Below the pieces are notes generated by a model. It did not search any database and was not told the origin of the DNA. It saw nothing but the letters and a program-made list of their open reading frames with translations. 64,000 nt of DNA, taken from NCBI GenBank assembly GCA_900313615.1, contig OMRP01000001.1, positions 310,001 through 374,000 on the forward strand, written 5' to 3'. This DNA comes from an uncultured Prevotellaceae bacterium (GTDB lineage: Bacteria; Bacteroidota; Bacteroidia; Bacteroidales; Bacteroidaceae). Shown here piece by piece: positions 28,330-37,028 of this stretch. Both the position numbers and the translations under genes were made by a program. Each line of letters opens with the position of its first letter. Within the stretch, counting starts at the first letter, position 1.

Positions 28330-28380
28330 CCCTCCTTTTCCAAAGGAGGGGCAGGGGTGGTTTGTCAAACCATGTCCTTA
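28330..28380 (+). repeat. Class B palindromic repeat
   Basis: CCCTCCTTT-TCC-AAAGGAGGGG forms a near-perfect 10-bp hairpin and is followed by the tail CAGGGGTGGTTTGTCAAAC and CATGTCC. It begins 16 bases after the murF-alr stop, and the same element recurs downstream of dnaA, the phosphorylase and before rarA. Confidence 0.85.
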
Positions 28381-28412
28381 CCTCTTTTGTTTTTCCCCCC
28401 TCAAAAAAACAC

Positions 28413-28442
28413 AAAAAAAGCGCGAGAAATTGCGCTTTTTTC
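28413..28442. terminator. Intrinsic terminator after murF-alr
   Basis: AAAAAAGCGC and GCGCTTTTTT pair around an 8-base loop. The A- and T-runs allow termination in both directions. Confidence 0.8.
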
Positions 28443-28454
28443 GTTATGATTCAT

Positions 28455-28462
28455 TAACTTTG
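28455..28462 (+). promoter_or_regulatory. Promoter -7 element for the MFS transporter
   Basis: TAACTTTG followed by CACC lies 94 bases before the start codon, just after the terminator hairpin. Confidence 0.55.
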
Positions 28463-28556
28463 CACCAAATTGTGAAAAATGCCCATATTAGTTGGGCGTC
28501 ACAAACTACTACTATTCGAAAAAACAATATCATAAATTCTATCAAACAAACAAGAA

Positions 28557-30023
28557 ATGAGTCCTGTAAAAACAACAAAAATGACCAACTATCGTTGGAT
28601 TATCTGCTCAATGTTGTTCTTCGCGACAACGGTTAACTACATGGACCGACAGGTGCTTTCACTTACGTGGAAAGACTTCATCGCTCCGGAATTCCACTGG
28701 ACAGATGCTGACTACGGTACCATCACATCGGCTTTCTCCATCCTTTACGCGGTGTTCTGCCTCTTTGCGGGCAAATTCATCGACTGGATGGGAACAAAGA
28801 AGGGTTACCTGTGGGCAATCTTTGTGTGGTCTGTAGGTGCGTGTCTCCACGCGGTCTGTGGATTCGTAACCATGAAAATTGAAGGCATCGACTCCATCGC
28901 CGCTCTCAAAGCCGTGGAGGCGGGGTCGATGACGGCACTGAGCATCGCTACCGTGAGTGTCTACCTCTTCCTCTTCTGTCGAGCGGTGCTCGCACTCGGT
29001 GAAAGTGGTAACTTCCCGGCAGCCATCAAGGTGACAGCGGAATATTTCCCGAAGAAAGACCGTGCTTTCGCCACGTCTATCTTCAACGCGGGTGCGTCTG
29101 TGGGAGCTCTGGCGGCTCCTATCAGCATACCGCCACTGGCGGAGGTCTTTGGATGGGAAATGGCGTTTATCATCATCGGTGGTCTGGGCTTCATCTGGAT
29201 GGCGCTGTGGGTGTTCGTCTACGACAAGCCCAATAAGTCGAAGCATGTGAATGCGGCAGAGCTTACTTATATCAACCAGGATGCAGAGACGGACGAAGAC
29301 CCGAAGAATGCCAATGACGAGGGTCCGGCCATCAGCTTCGCCAAGTGTTTCACCTATAAACAGACATGGTCGTTCATCGTGGGTAAGTTTATGACCGACG
29401 GCGTATGGTGGTTCTATCTCTTCTGGGCACCGGCATATTTCTCCGACCAGTTCGGATACAAGTCGAGTTCAGGCATGGGACAGTTGCTTATCTTCACACT
29501 CTATGCCATCGTGACCATCATCTCCATTTTTGGTGGATACCTGCCAAAACTGTTTGTCGAGAAACGAGGGATGAACCCTTATGCTGGACGTATGCTTGCC
29601 ATGCTTATCTTCGCATTCTTCCCATTGTTTGCACTCTTTGCACAGCCGTTGGCCATGTGGGATAATTCGCCTATCGACCCGGCATGGTGGCCAGCCATCA
29701 TCATCGGTTTGGCGGGTGCTGGACACCAAGCATGGTCGGCGAACATCTTCTCCACCGTGGGCGACATGTTCCCGAAATCCACCATTGCTACCATCACGGG
29801 CATCGGTGCCATGGCAGGTGGTCTGGGCTCCATGCTCATCAACAAAGCGTCGGGTAACCTGTTTACCTTTGCGGAGGGACAAGGTGCTGCATTCTCCTTC
29901 ATGGGCTACGAAGGCAAACCGGCAGCTTACATGATTGTGTTCTGCTTCTGTGCCGTGGCTTACCTCATCGGATGGGTCATCATGAAGACTCTCGTACCGA
30001 AGTACAAACCGGTAGAACCTTGA
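28557..30023 (+). CDS. MFS transporter, anion:cation symporter type (hexuronate-like)
   Basis: This 488-residue protein has about 12 transmembrane helices. NYMDRQVLS near residues 22-30 is the signature at the end of helix 1 in the ACS family (ExuT, DgoT relatives), and GKFIDWMGTKKGYLWA is the loop 2-3 motif of major facilitators. RAVLALGESGNFPAAIKVTAEYFP is the family's conserved helix-4 region. Relatives carry hexuronates, galactonate or similar sugar acids with protons or cations into the cell, but the substrate here is not readable. There are no uronate catabolic genes nearby. The gene stands alone between two strong terminators with its own promoter. A role in uptake of a sugar acid is probable. 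Confidence 0.85.
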   Translation: MSPVKTTKMTNYRWIICSMLFFATTVNYMDRQVLSLTWKDFIAPEFHWTDADYGTITSAFSILYAVFCLFAGKFIDWMGTKKGYLWAIFVWSVGACLHAVCGFVTMKIEGIDSIAALKAVEAGSMTALSIATVSVYLFLFCRAVLALGESGNFPAAIKVTAEYFPKKDRAFATSIFNAGASVGALAAPISIPPLAEVFGWEMAFIIIGGLGFIWMALWVFVYDKPNKSKHVNAAELTYINQDAETDEDPKNANDEGPAISFAKCFTYKQTWSFIVGKFMTDGVWWFYLFWAPAYFSDQFGYKSSSGMGQLLIFTLYAIVTIISIFGGYLPKLFVEKRGMNPYAGRMLAMLIFAFFPLFALFAQPLAMWDNSPIDPAWWPAIIIGLAGAGHQAWSANIFSTVGDMFPKSTIATITGIGAMAGGLGSMLINKASGNLFTFAEGQGAAFSFMGYEGKPAAYMIVFCFCAVAYLIGWVIMKTLVPKYKPVEP

Positions 30024-30071
30024 TGTAAGGGAAAAAGGTGGAAATCGTTATCCCCTAATATCAATTAAAAT

Positions 30072-30103
30072 CGGGCCGCAAAAGCACCAACTTTTGCGGC
30101 CCG
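30072..30103. terminator. Intrinsic terminator after the MFS gene
   Basis: A perfect 13-bp stem (CGGGCCGCAAAAG / CTTTTGCGGCCCG) with a 6-base loop is followed by GCAATTTTTAT. It lies between the MFS gene and a convergent lipoprotein gene and may serve both. Confidence 0.85.
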
Positions 30104-30151
30104 CAATTTTTATAATGGATTTTTAATTCTTAATTGTGAATTCTGAATTCC

Positions 30152-30718
30152 TCATCCCATGGGGATAGTGCCATACTTGCCCGGGTCGGTTTTCTCGTCA
30201 ACAATCTCGATGGTGGTGCCTTTTACTGACACGCCAAAGAGCATAGTGTATGGCTTCTCGCCGCCAAAGTTGCTGATCATCTCGCTCTTGGAGAATTTCT
30301 TTCCGTTGAGCGGGTTGCCGCACAAGAAGTTGACCCTCTTCAACGTATTGCCGTCAGCGTCCTTGCAGGTGACATCACACATGAGATAAGCCATAATAGT
30401 GTAGGTCTTGTCTTCCAACTTCGAGGGGTCTTTCAATTCGCAGGAGATACTGACATCCATCATTGTATTGTCCTTGCCTACGAAATTGCCGCCATTTGGC
30501 AGGTCATCCTCATTCTCAATAGTCCACTTGAGGATGGCCATTGAGGTGCTCCAACCGGCTGAAATCCAATTGATTTTCAGTAAGTCTTTCGCATCGTTGT
30601 TCATGACGAACTTATACTTGAATTCGGTCCTGGCCTCGCCCTCAGCGGGGTCGTCATCACAGGCGCTGAAACTAAACAATGCCGCCATTAACAGCAGCGA
30701 AGTCAAAAACTTTTTCAT
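30152..30718 (-). CDS. Small lipoprotein of unknown function
   Basis: This protein has 188 residues. Residues 1-20 form a lipoprotein signal with lipobox FSAC (Cys20) followed by three Asp, which in Bacteroidetes often goes with surface or outer-membrane location. The mature part looks like a single beta-rich domain (KFVMNNDAKDLLKINWISAG, then YTIMAYLMCDVTCKDADG with paired cysteines). I do not recognise a named family. A lipoprotein of similar build (CGDDDP) lies about 1.0 kb away on the other strand, but sequence resemblance is limited to the signal and acidic start. Transcribed after the nitroreductase gene on the same strand, with a 164-base gap. Confidence 0.65.
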   Translation of the reverse strand: MKKFLTSLLLMAALFSFSACDDDPAEGEARTEFKYKFVMNNDAKDLLKINWISAGWSTSMAILKWTIENEDDLPNGGNFVGKDNTMMDVSISCELKDPSKLEDKTYTIMAYLMCDVTCKDADGNTLKRVNFLCGNPLNGKKFSKSEMISNFGGEKPYTMLFGVSVKGTTIEIVDEKTDPGKYGTIPMG

Positions 30719-30882
30719 TTTTTTTGTTCCTTTCTTTTTTTTGGTGATTATTAGTTGAATAAGTTGAAAATGAGTAGATATAAAAGAATAACAGTTTCAG
30801 TATAAATCGAATTGGTTCGCTATGACAACCACCTGCGCTCACGCCGATACGCCGTACACGCAGACCGATGCGATTGTCCAAG

Positions 30883-31650
30883 CTAGTCTCTCGCTGGAGA
30901 TGGGATGGGGGAGGGGCAGAATCCTTGTCTCTCCAATGCCTTCAGCAAGGTGGCCGACATGGCCTCGTTGTCCTTCTTTGTATAACGGCAATCGGTGAAC
31001 ACCTGGGCTAGCGTTTCTTTGCCATTCACCTTCACGAACTCCTGATTTTCCTCCAACTGCTCCTTCGCATGGTAGAAAGCGTCGATGGCCTCGGCGCTGT
31101 AGTCATGGTAGGTCTCTTCGTGCACAAACGCTTCCACGGCCAGACGGTCACTCAGTGGCGGCTCTTCGGCAGGCCAACCTACGGTGAGCGTGGCCACGGG
31201 CATCACCAACTGAGGCAGGTGGAGCACATCGATGATGGTGTCGGGCATATAGACGGTGGTGCCGAGATAGCAGTAACCCAAGCCCTCCTCGTCGGCTAGG
31301 TTGCAGAAGGTCTGCGTAAACAGCAATGCGTCGGTGGCGGCATTGATGAAACTCAGGAAATTGTCGTAGCCGGGAAGGGCCTTGCGTTCTTCACACCATC
31401 GGGTGGTGCGGCGGAAATCAGCGCAGATGGTAAGCACCACGGGCGCACCCTCTACCATGGGCTGGTGGAAATGGGCAGGGGCCAGGGCTGCCTTCTGCTC
31501 CGCCGAACGGGTGACAACCACACTGTACAACTGCAGGTTGCCCATGGTCTGCGTGCGCGAGGCCAAGGCAAACAGTCGATGAAGCAGTTCGTCGCTCACC
31601 TCACGGTCGGCATAGCGGCGGATACTGCGGCGTGTGTTTAGGTTATTCAT
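30883..31650 (-). CDS. Nitroreductase-family FMN oxidoreductase (NfsA-like)
   Basis: This protein has 255 residues, close to NfsA length. TRRSIRRYADREVSDELL at residues 6-23 is the FMN-phosphate binding start of nitroreductases. GNLQLYSVVVTR and the central EEGLGYCYLGTTVYMPD are also typical. Members reduce nitro groups, quinones or flavins with NAD(P)H as a homodimer in the cytoplasm. The C-terminus ends with an unusual PSPIPSPARD encoded by G/C-rich sequence that resembles the class A repeat composition, so the original stop may have been shifted. It is possibly co-transcribed with the downstream lipoprotein. The natural substrate is unknown. Confidence 0.85.
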   Translation of the reverse strand: MNNLNTRRSIRRYADREVSDELLHRLFALASRTQTMGNLQLYSVVVTRSAEQKAALAPAHFHQPMVEGAPVVLTICADFRRTTRWCEERKALPGYDNFLSFINAATDALLFTQTFCNLADEEGLGYCYLGTTVYMPDTIIDVLHLPQLVMPVATLTVGWPAEEPPLSDRLAVEAFVHEETYHDYSAEAIDAFYHAKEQLEENQEFVKVNGKETLAQVFTDCRYTKKDNEAMSATLLKALERQGFCPSPIPSPARD

Positions 31651-31695
31651 CTTTAGCTCGTAACGTTGTTAAAGGTTAAAAATAGTGGTCTTTTC

Positions 31696-31726
31696 TTGGT
31701 CATGCAAGTGAAATGGTGTATTTTTG
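31696..31726 (+). promoter_or_regulatory. Promoter for the CGDDDP lipoprotein gene
   Basis: TATTTTTG at 31719-31726 is the -7 element. TTG at 31696-31698 lies 20 bases upstream as a partial -33 element. The chosen ATG follows 28 bases later. Confidence 0.55.
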
Positions 31727-31754
31727 TGCAAAAATAACATTTTATTCTCAAAAT

Positions 31755-32321
31755 ATGAAAAAAAACTTCTCTTTTCTTTTCGTAGGTATCTTCGCAATGT
31801 TTTCTGTGGGTTGTGGCGACGATGATCCGACGGGAACCCCCGATGACTATGGCATATCGTTCCCTAAATCCTATGCCGTCGACTATCACGTCAAGGCCAA
31901 CGATATTGCCAACACATCTGAGGTGGCAACGCTCCACGTAAAGTACTACGATGCCGACGGAACCATCCACGAAGAGGATATCAACTCCGAGGAATGGATA
32001 AAAAAGGTGACCTTTACCATCGGCACGGAAACGAAAATAGGTATGCGTGTAGAATGGGTGCTCAAATCTCATGAGGAGATAGAGGCGACAGAGAAGGATG
32101 AATATGACTTGGGAATCGACCTCACCTCGCTCTATGTGTGCGAAAAACGTAATGGTGCCACCATCACCTCCACATTCTTCAGCAAACAGAATGTGCTCAC
32201 TACAGGGAAAGTGTCAAAAGAAAAACTGCTCGAACTGACGGGCAATCCTTATTCTTCTTACCTCTACGTTTTTAAAACGCTCAGAGACGGTTCGGTCATC
32301 TCTACGGAAGAGTCGTTCTAA
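31755..32321 (+). CDS. Lipoprotein of unknown function
   Basis: This protein has 188 residues from the ATG at 31755, which gives a proper lipoprotein signal (MKKNFSFLFVGIFAMFSVGC) with the lipobox cysteine at residue 20 and an acidic DDDP after it. A longer frame from 31713 starts before the promoter's -7 box and is rejected. The mature domain is mixed beta-rich (YHVKANDIANTSEVATLHV, WIKKVTFTIGTETKIG) with no recognisable family. It stands alone, with its own promoter and a degenerate class B repeat after its stop. It is likely anchored in the outer membrane; no partner can be named. Confidence 0.65.
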   Translation: MKKNFSFLFVGIFAMFSVGCGDDDPTGTPDDYGISFPKSYAVDYHVKANDIANTSEVATLHVKYYDADGTIHEEDINSEEWIKKVTFTIGTETKIGMRVEWVLKSHEEIEATEKDEYDLGIDLTSLYVCEKRNGATITSTFFSKQNVLTTGKVSKEKLLELTGNPYSSYLYVFKTLRDGSVISTEESF

Positions 32322-32335
32322 GACTGTCTACTATT

Positions 32336-32380
32336 CCCCTCCTTTTCAAAGGATGAGCAGGGGGGAAGACAATGTGCCTA
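32336..32380 (+). repeat. Degenerate class B repeat
   Basis: CCCCTCCTTTTCAAAGGATGA followed by GCAGGGGGGAAGAC and AATGTGCC keeps the head and tail order of class B with several changes. It starts 15 bases after the lipoprotein stop. Confidence 0.55.
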
Positions 32381-32438
32381 CCTTTTTTTATTTTCTTTTT
32401 CAAACAACTGAAAATTAAGGACTAAGAAAAAAGTTTCC

Positions 32439-32496
32439 TTTTTTGGAAAACTTTTCCATGATTTTTTCGGGAAAAGTTTTCCAAAAAAATTTTTTT
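32439..32496. promoter_or_regulatory. Nested palindrome pair in front of nrdJ
   Basis: TTTTTTGGAAAACTTTTCC (32439-32457) and its exact reverse complement (32470-32488) are separated by 12 bases. Each arm also contains its own palindrome, GGAAAACTTTTCC or GGAAAAGTTTTCC. The element is followed by seven A then seven T and lies 18 bases before the nrdJ -7 box. It could be an operator with two sites, a terminator for the upstream lipoprotein gene, or both. It does not resemble the NrdR box. Confidence 0.6.
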
Positions 32497-32513
32497 ATCC
32501 CATCATAAGTTTG

Positions 32514-32521
32514 TAACTTTG
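32514..32521 (+). promoter_or_regulatory. Promoter -7 element for nrdJ
   Basis: TAACTTTG lies 24 bases before the nrdJ ATG. A clear -33 TTTG is not present at the usual distance; the palindromic element occupies that region. Confidence 0.5.
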
Positions 32522-32544
32522 TAACCTATTTTCATCATTACATC

Positions 32545-35097
32545 ATGGAAAATCTACAGACATATACTTATGATGAGGCAACGAAAGCCTCTCTCGATTA
32601 TTTCGCAGGTGATGAACTGGCAGCACGCGTATGGGTGAATAAATATGCGATGAAAGACAGCTTCGGGAAAATCTATGAAAAATCGCCCGATGACATGCAC
32701 CACCGTATCGCCAATGAGATAGCGCGTATCGAGAAAAAATACAAAAATCCCATCTCGGCCGACGAGATATTCTCTCTGCTTGACCATTTTAAATACATCG
32801 TGCCGGCAGGAAGCCCTATGACGGGCATCGGTAACGACTTCCAAGTGGCGTCGCTGTCGAATTGCTTCGTCATCGGACTCGATGGAGACGCCGACTCCTA
32901 TGGTGCCATCCTGCGCATCGACGAGGAGCAGGTGCAACTGATGAAACGTCGTGGCGGAGTGGGACATGACCTCTCGCATATTCGTCCCAAAGGGTCGCCG
33001 GTAAACAACTCGGCTCTCACCAGCACCGGACTGGTGCCGTTCATGGAACGCTACAGCAACTCCACACGCGAGGTGGCTCAGGACGGACGGCGTGGCGCAC
33101 TCATGCTCTCCGTGAGCATCAAGCACCCCGACAGCGAGGCGTTCATCGACGCGAAGATGACGGAGGGAAAGGTGACGGGGGCCAACGTGTCGGTGAAAAT
33201 AGACGACGAGTTCATGCAGGCGGCCATCGACGACAAGGAATACCTGCAGTCGTTCCCCATCACTCCGGGAAAACATGAGGTGGAAAAGGTCATCAGCGCA
33301 CGGCAATTATGGGAGAAAATCGTGCATAACGCATGGAAGAGCGCAGAACCGGGTGTCCTCTTCTGGGATACCATCATCAAGGAGAGCATCCCTGATTGCT
33401 ATGCCGACCTGGGCTTCCGGACGGTTTCGACAAACCCATGTGGGGAGATTCCTCTTTGTCCTTATGACTCATGCCGACTGTTGTGCGTCAACCTCTATTC
33501 TTATGTGGTCAACCCATTCACCAAAGAGGCGTACTTCGACTATGAACTCTTCCGCAAGCATGTAGCGCTGGCACAGCGCATCATGGATGATATCGTCGAT
33601 CTGGAACTCGAGAAAATCGAGAAAATCATGGAGAAAATCAAGGCCGATCCACAGAACGAAGAGGTGAAACAGGCAGAATACCACCTGTGGGAGAAAATCT
33701 ACAGCAAGAGTGGCAAAGGACGGCGCACGGGCGTGGGCATCACGGCCGAAGGCGACATGATAGCTGCGATGGGACTGCGTTATGGCACGCAAGAGGCGGC
33801 TGACTTCTCGGTCAACGTTCACCGCACACTGGCGCTCGCTGCCTATGGCTCGTCGGTGCAGATGGCCAAGGAACGTGGCGCATTTGCCATCTACGATGCC
33901 AAACGCGAGGAAAACAATCCGTTCATCCTCCGACTGAAAGAGGCGAGTCCGCAGCTCTATGACGACATGGTGAAATATGGACGGCGAAACATCGCCTGTC
34001 TCACCATTGCGCCTACGGGAACGACAAGTCTCATGACGCAGACCACCAGCGGCATCGAACCGGTATTCATGCCGGTATACAAGCGCAGAAGGAAAGTGAA
34101 TCCGGGTGATACCAATGTCCATGTCGACTTCGTCGACGAGGTGGGCGACTCCTTCGAGGAATATATCGTCTACCATCCCAAATTCCTCGAATGGATGAAG
34201 GTGAATGGACTGGATACGAATAAACGTTACACGCAGGAGGAAATAGACGAACTGGTGGCTAAATCGCCGTATTACAAGGCAACGGCCAACGACGTCGACT
34301 GGCTCATGAAAGTGCGCATGCAAGGGGCTATCCAGAAATGGGTCGACCACTCCATCAGCGTCACCGTCAACCTGCCCAACGATGTCGACGAGGAACTGGT
34401 GAACAGACTGTATGTCGAGGCTTGGCGCTCGGGATGCAAGGGATGCACCATCTATCGTGATGGCAGCCGCGCTGGCGTGATGATTGCCGTCGACAAGAGC
34501 AAGGAAAAGAAAGAGGAGACGCCTATGCCGCCTTGCCAACAGCCAGAAGTAACGGAGAAACGTCCGCAGACGCTGGAATGCGACGTGGTGCGATTCCAGA
34601 ACAACAAAGAGAAGTGGGTGGCGTTCGTGGGACTGCTCAATGGATACCCCTACGAAATCTTCACGGGTCTGCAAGATGATGAGGAGGGTATTGTCCTGCC
34701 AAAAACGGTGACAAAGGGTAAGATTATCAAACAGACGAATGAGGACGGCTCTCATCGATATGACTTCCAGTTCGAAAATCGCAGGGGCTACAAGACGACA
34801 GTCGAGGGACTGAGCGAGAAATTCAACCCGGAATATTGGAACTACGCCAAACTCATCTCTGGCGTGTTGCGCTACCGTATGCCCATCGACCATGTCATCA
34901 AACTGGTGAGTTCGTTGCAACTCAAGAACGAGAGTATCAACACATGGAAGAATGGTGTGGAGAGGGCGCTGAAGAAATACATTGTCGATGGTACCGTTGC
35001 AAAGGGCATGGTCTGCCCGAACTGCGGACATGAGTCGCTCGTATACCAGGAGGGATGTCTCATCTGTAAAAACTGTGGTGCTTCCCGTTGCGGATAA
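32545..35097 (+). CDS. nrdJ: Adenosylcobalamin-dependent (class II) ribonucleotide reductase
   Basis: This 850-residue protein converts ribonucleotides to deoxyribonucleotides using B12 and needs no oxygen-dependent radical subunit. The N-terminus lacks an ATP cone. SLSNCFVIG near 107-115 holds the first active-site cysteine, NPCGEIPLCPYDSC near 297-310 holds the second with the catalytic Asn/Glu, and APTGTTSLMTQTTSGIEPVF is the conserved barrel loop. After about 655 a TSCPD domain follows, and the C-terminus has two zinc-type pairs (CPNCGHESL, CKNCGASRCG), which include the redox cysteines. No cobalamin riboswitch is visible upstream. folB follows 45 bases downstream. Confidence 0.93.
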   Translation: MENLQTYTYDEATKASLDYFAGDELAARVWVNKYAMKDSFGKIYEKSPDDMHHRIANEIARIEKKYKNPISADEIFSLLDHFKYIVPAGSPMTGIGNDFQVASLSNCFVIGLDGDADSYGAILRIDEEQVQLMKRRGGVGHDLSHIRPKGSPVNNSALTSTGLVPFMERYSNSTREVAQDGRRGALMLSVSIKHPDSEAFIDAKMTEGKVTGANVSVKIDDEFMQAAIDDKEYLQSFPITPGKHEVEKVISARQLWEKIVHNAWKSAEPGVLFWDTIIKESIPDCYADLGFRTVSTNPCGEIPLCPYDSCRLLCVNLYSYVVNPFTKEAYFDYELFRKHVALAQRIMDDIVDLELEKIEKIMEKIKADPQNEEVKQAEYHLWEKIYSKSGKGRRTGVGITAEGDMIAAMGLRYGTQEAADFSVNVHRTLALAAYGSSVQMAKERGAFAIYDAKREENNPFILRLKEASPQLYDDMVKYGRRNIACLTIAPTGTTSLMTQTTSGIEPVFMPVYKRRRKVNPGDTNVHVDFVDEVGDSFEEYIVYHPKFLEWMKVNGLDTNKRYTQEEIDELVAKSPYYKATANDVDWLMKVRMQGAIQKWVDHSISVTVNLPNDVDEELVNRLYVEAWRSGCKGCTIYRDGSRAGVMIAVDKSKEKKEETPMPPCQQPEVTEKRPQTLECDVVRFQNNKEKWVAFVGLLNGYPYEIFTGLQDDEEGIVLPKTVTKGKIIKQTNEDGSHRYDFQFENRRGYKTTVEGLSEKFNPEYWNYAKLISGVLRYRMPIDHVIKLVSSLQLKNESINTWKNGVERALKKYIVDGTVAKGMVCPNCGHESLVYQEGCLICKNCGASRCG

Positions 35098-35109
35098 ATA
35101 GAACAGCCC

Positions 35110-35142
35110 CCTCACCTCTCACCCCTCACCTCTCACCTCTCA
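35110..35142 (+). repeat. Heptamer repeat (class D) before folB
   Basis: CCTCACC, TCTCACC, CCTCACC, TCTCACC and TCTCA run directly into the folB ATG at 35143, leaving no room for another ribosome-binding signal. Confidence 0.85.
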
Positions 35143-35514
35143 ATGAAAAATATCTACAGCCATATCTCCCTCAAAAACGTGCGTTTCCACGCTCGTCATG
35201 GTGTGATGCCGCAAGAACGCATCGTAGGTGCTGACTTTACCGTCAACCTGACCGTAGAAGTCGACCTCTCAAAGCCGGCTTCCACTGATAATGTAGACGA
35301 CACGGTGAATTACGCTACGCTTTACAACATCCTGAGTGAGGAGATGAATATCGCCTCACAACTGCTCGAACATGTGGCGGAACGTGCGGCTAAACGTATC
35401 ATGGCAACATTCGAACAGGTAAAGACCGTCGACATCGAAATCACCAAATGCAACCCTCCCATGCAGGCCGACTGCGATGGGGCGGCTGTAAAAATGGTGT
35501 TCGAGAGGACGTGA
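35143..35514 (+). CDS. folB: Dihydroneopterin aldolase
   Basis: This protein has 123 residues, the normal FolB size. ISLKNVRFHARHGVMPQER at residues 8-26 is the conserved start with the substrate-binding Glu region, and VDIEITKCNPPM near 98-109 carries the catalytic lysine. The enzyme cleaves dihydroneopterin to 6-hydroxymethyl-dihydropterin in folate synthesis and works as an octamer in the cytoplasm. It follows nrdJ by 45 bases, a gap filled by heptamers, so it could be co-transcribed with nrdJ (folate and deoxynucleotide supply are functionally related). The next gene has its own promoter 59 bases after folB ends. Confidence 0.92.
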   Translation: MKNIYSHISLKNVRFHARHGVMPQERIVGADFTVNLTVEVDLSKPASTDNVDDTVNYATLYNILSEEMNIASQLLEHVAERAAKRIMATFEQVKTVDIEITKCNPPMQADCDGAAVKMVFERT

Positions 35515-35572
35515 AAGAGGTGGGGAGATTATTAAAAATCGCAAAATACACGGCTTTTCAGAAAAGATTCGC

Positions 35573-35580
35573 TATTTTTG
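35573..35580 (+). promoter_or_regulatory. Promoter -7 element for the amidase gene
   Basis: TATTTTTG followed by CACAATC lies 77 bases before the amidase ATG. No convincing -33 element was found. Confidence 0.5.
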
Positions 35581-35656
35581 CACAATCATATTCACATTTA
35601 ATCACTCTTGCGTTCTTAAATAACGAATACGATTTCAACTCCAAATTTAAATAAAC

Positions 35657-36952
35657 ATGGGTAAACGCCTGCTAACCATCATGATAATTTGTCTTTCCGT
35701 AGTGGCTGTTGCCATGGCGGCGGACAAAAAATTTGTCCTCGTCATCGACGCGGGCCATGGCGGTCATGATCCTGGGGCAAAAGGGGCGGTGGCCTACGAG
35801 AAGAACATCAACCTCAAGGTGGCGTTGGCTTTCGGACAATACGTGGAGCGTAACTGCCCTGATGTGAAAGTTGTCTACACCCGAAAGACGGACGTGTTCA
35901 TACCCCTGAGCGAAAGGGCGGCCATCGCCAACCGCAACAAGGCCGACCTGTTCATCTCCATTCACTCCAACTCGTTGCCGGCGGGGAAAATATCTCGGGG
36001 ATTCGAGACGTATACACTGGGTATGCACCGCGCTGCCGATAACCTGGAGGTGGCAAAACGTGAGAACTCGGTAATCCTCATCGAGCAGAATTATAAACAG
36101 CGTTATGCAGGCTTCGACCCACGGTCATCAGAGAGTTACATCATGTTCGAACTAATGCAAGACAAGAACATGGCCAATAGCGTGGAACTGGCGAAGATGA
36201 TACAACGTGAGGCATGTGCGCTTACTGGACGACAGAACAAAGGCGTGCACCAAGCGGGATTCCTCGTACTCAGGGAGACGTCGATGCCCAGTTGCCTCAT
36301 CGAACTGGGGTTCATTTCCACTCCCGACGAGGAGCAATACCTCAATTCCAGCACAGGGCAGGACCAATTGGCGCATGGCATCTTCAATGCTTTCGTGAAA
36401 TATAAAAATAAGTATGGTAGGGGACAGGCAGTGGCAATGACCGGTTCATCGCCCACTCCGACTCCCGAAGCGTCAACGTCTCAGTCTTCACGCTCATCGA
36501 AAAGAAGAGGTGAACAAACAGAACAACAACGGTCCTCCCGTCAGCAGTCTGTCGAACAACCCCGCCAGCAGTCTGCACAGACCCGTCAGCAGTCTGCACA
36601 ACCCCGTCGGCAGTCTGCACAGCAATCTATGACTTCTTCTGTTGAGCCGCTGACACCATCGACTAATCGTCCCTCCAGCACCAGCCAACCGGTGTTCAAG
36701 GTGCAGATTCTTTCCAGCAACAGGACGCTACGTCCGGGAAGCGCCCAGTTCCAAGGGGTGGAAAACGTTGAGTCGTTCGCTGAAGGGGGGAGCATCAAGT
36801 ATACCTTGGGGGCATCCACTGATTATAATGAGATCGCACGGCTCCGTCGCTCCATACTCGATAAATTCCCCGAAGCTTTCATCATCGCCTTCCAAGACGG
36901 GGTGAAAATGGATGTCAACGAGGCCATCCGCATCTTCCGGGAAAAGAGATAG
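35657..36952 (+). CDS. N-acetylmuramoyl-L-alanine amidase with Q/S-rich linker
   Basis: This 431-residue protein cleaves the bond between MurNAc and the stem peptide during cell separation. Residues 1-21 are a signal peptide. The Amidase_3 domain (about 26-250) shows DAGHGGHDPGAKG with zinc ligand H34, LFISIHSNSL, and LIELGFISTPDEE with the catalytic glutamate. Residues about 260-335 are a low-complexity linker with 21-base repeats encoding QQSAQTR, QQSAQPR and variants. The C-terminus (FKVQILSSNRTLRPGS and onwards) resembles a SPOR-type peptidoglycan-binding domain. It lies 76 bases upstream of the MlaD-like gene in the same direction, a common pairing in Bacteroidales. Confidence 0.88.
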   Translation: MGKRLLTIMIICLSVVAVAMAADKKFVLVIDAGHGGHDPGAKGAVAYEKNINLKVALAFGQYVERNCPDVKVVYTRKTDVFIPLSERAAIANRNKADLFISIHSNSLPAGKISRGFETYTLGMHRAADNLEVAKRENSVILIEQNYKQRYAGFDPRSSESYIMFELMQDKNMANSVELAKMIQREACALTGRQNKGVHQAGFLVLRETSMPSCLIELGFISTPDEEQYLNSSTGQDQLAHGIFNAFVKYKNKYGRGQAVAMTGSSPTPTPEASTSQSSRSSKRRGEQTEQQRSSRQQSVEQPRQQSAQTRQQSAQPRRQSAQQSMTSSVEPLTPSTNRPSSTSQPVFKVQILSSNRTLRPGSAQFQGVENVESFAEGGSIKYTLGASTDYNEIARLRRSILDKFPEAFIIAFQDGVKMDVNEAIRIFREKR

Positions 36953-37028
36953 CAAAACCTCCATCCTTCATTAGTCCAAACTCCTAAACTCCCAGACTCC
37001 TAGAAAATCCCTCCACTCTAAATAAAAA

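Noticed and set aside
30672..30881. 69-codon minus-strand frame between nitroreductase and lipoprotein genes
   Set aside because: Overlaps the lipoprotein start in another frame and has no recognisable features.
33469..35115. Long antisense frame (548 codons) opposite nrdJ
   Set aside because: Shadow frame caused by codon bias of a strongly conserved gene; no recognisable protein signature.
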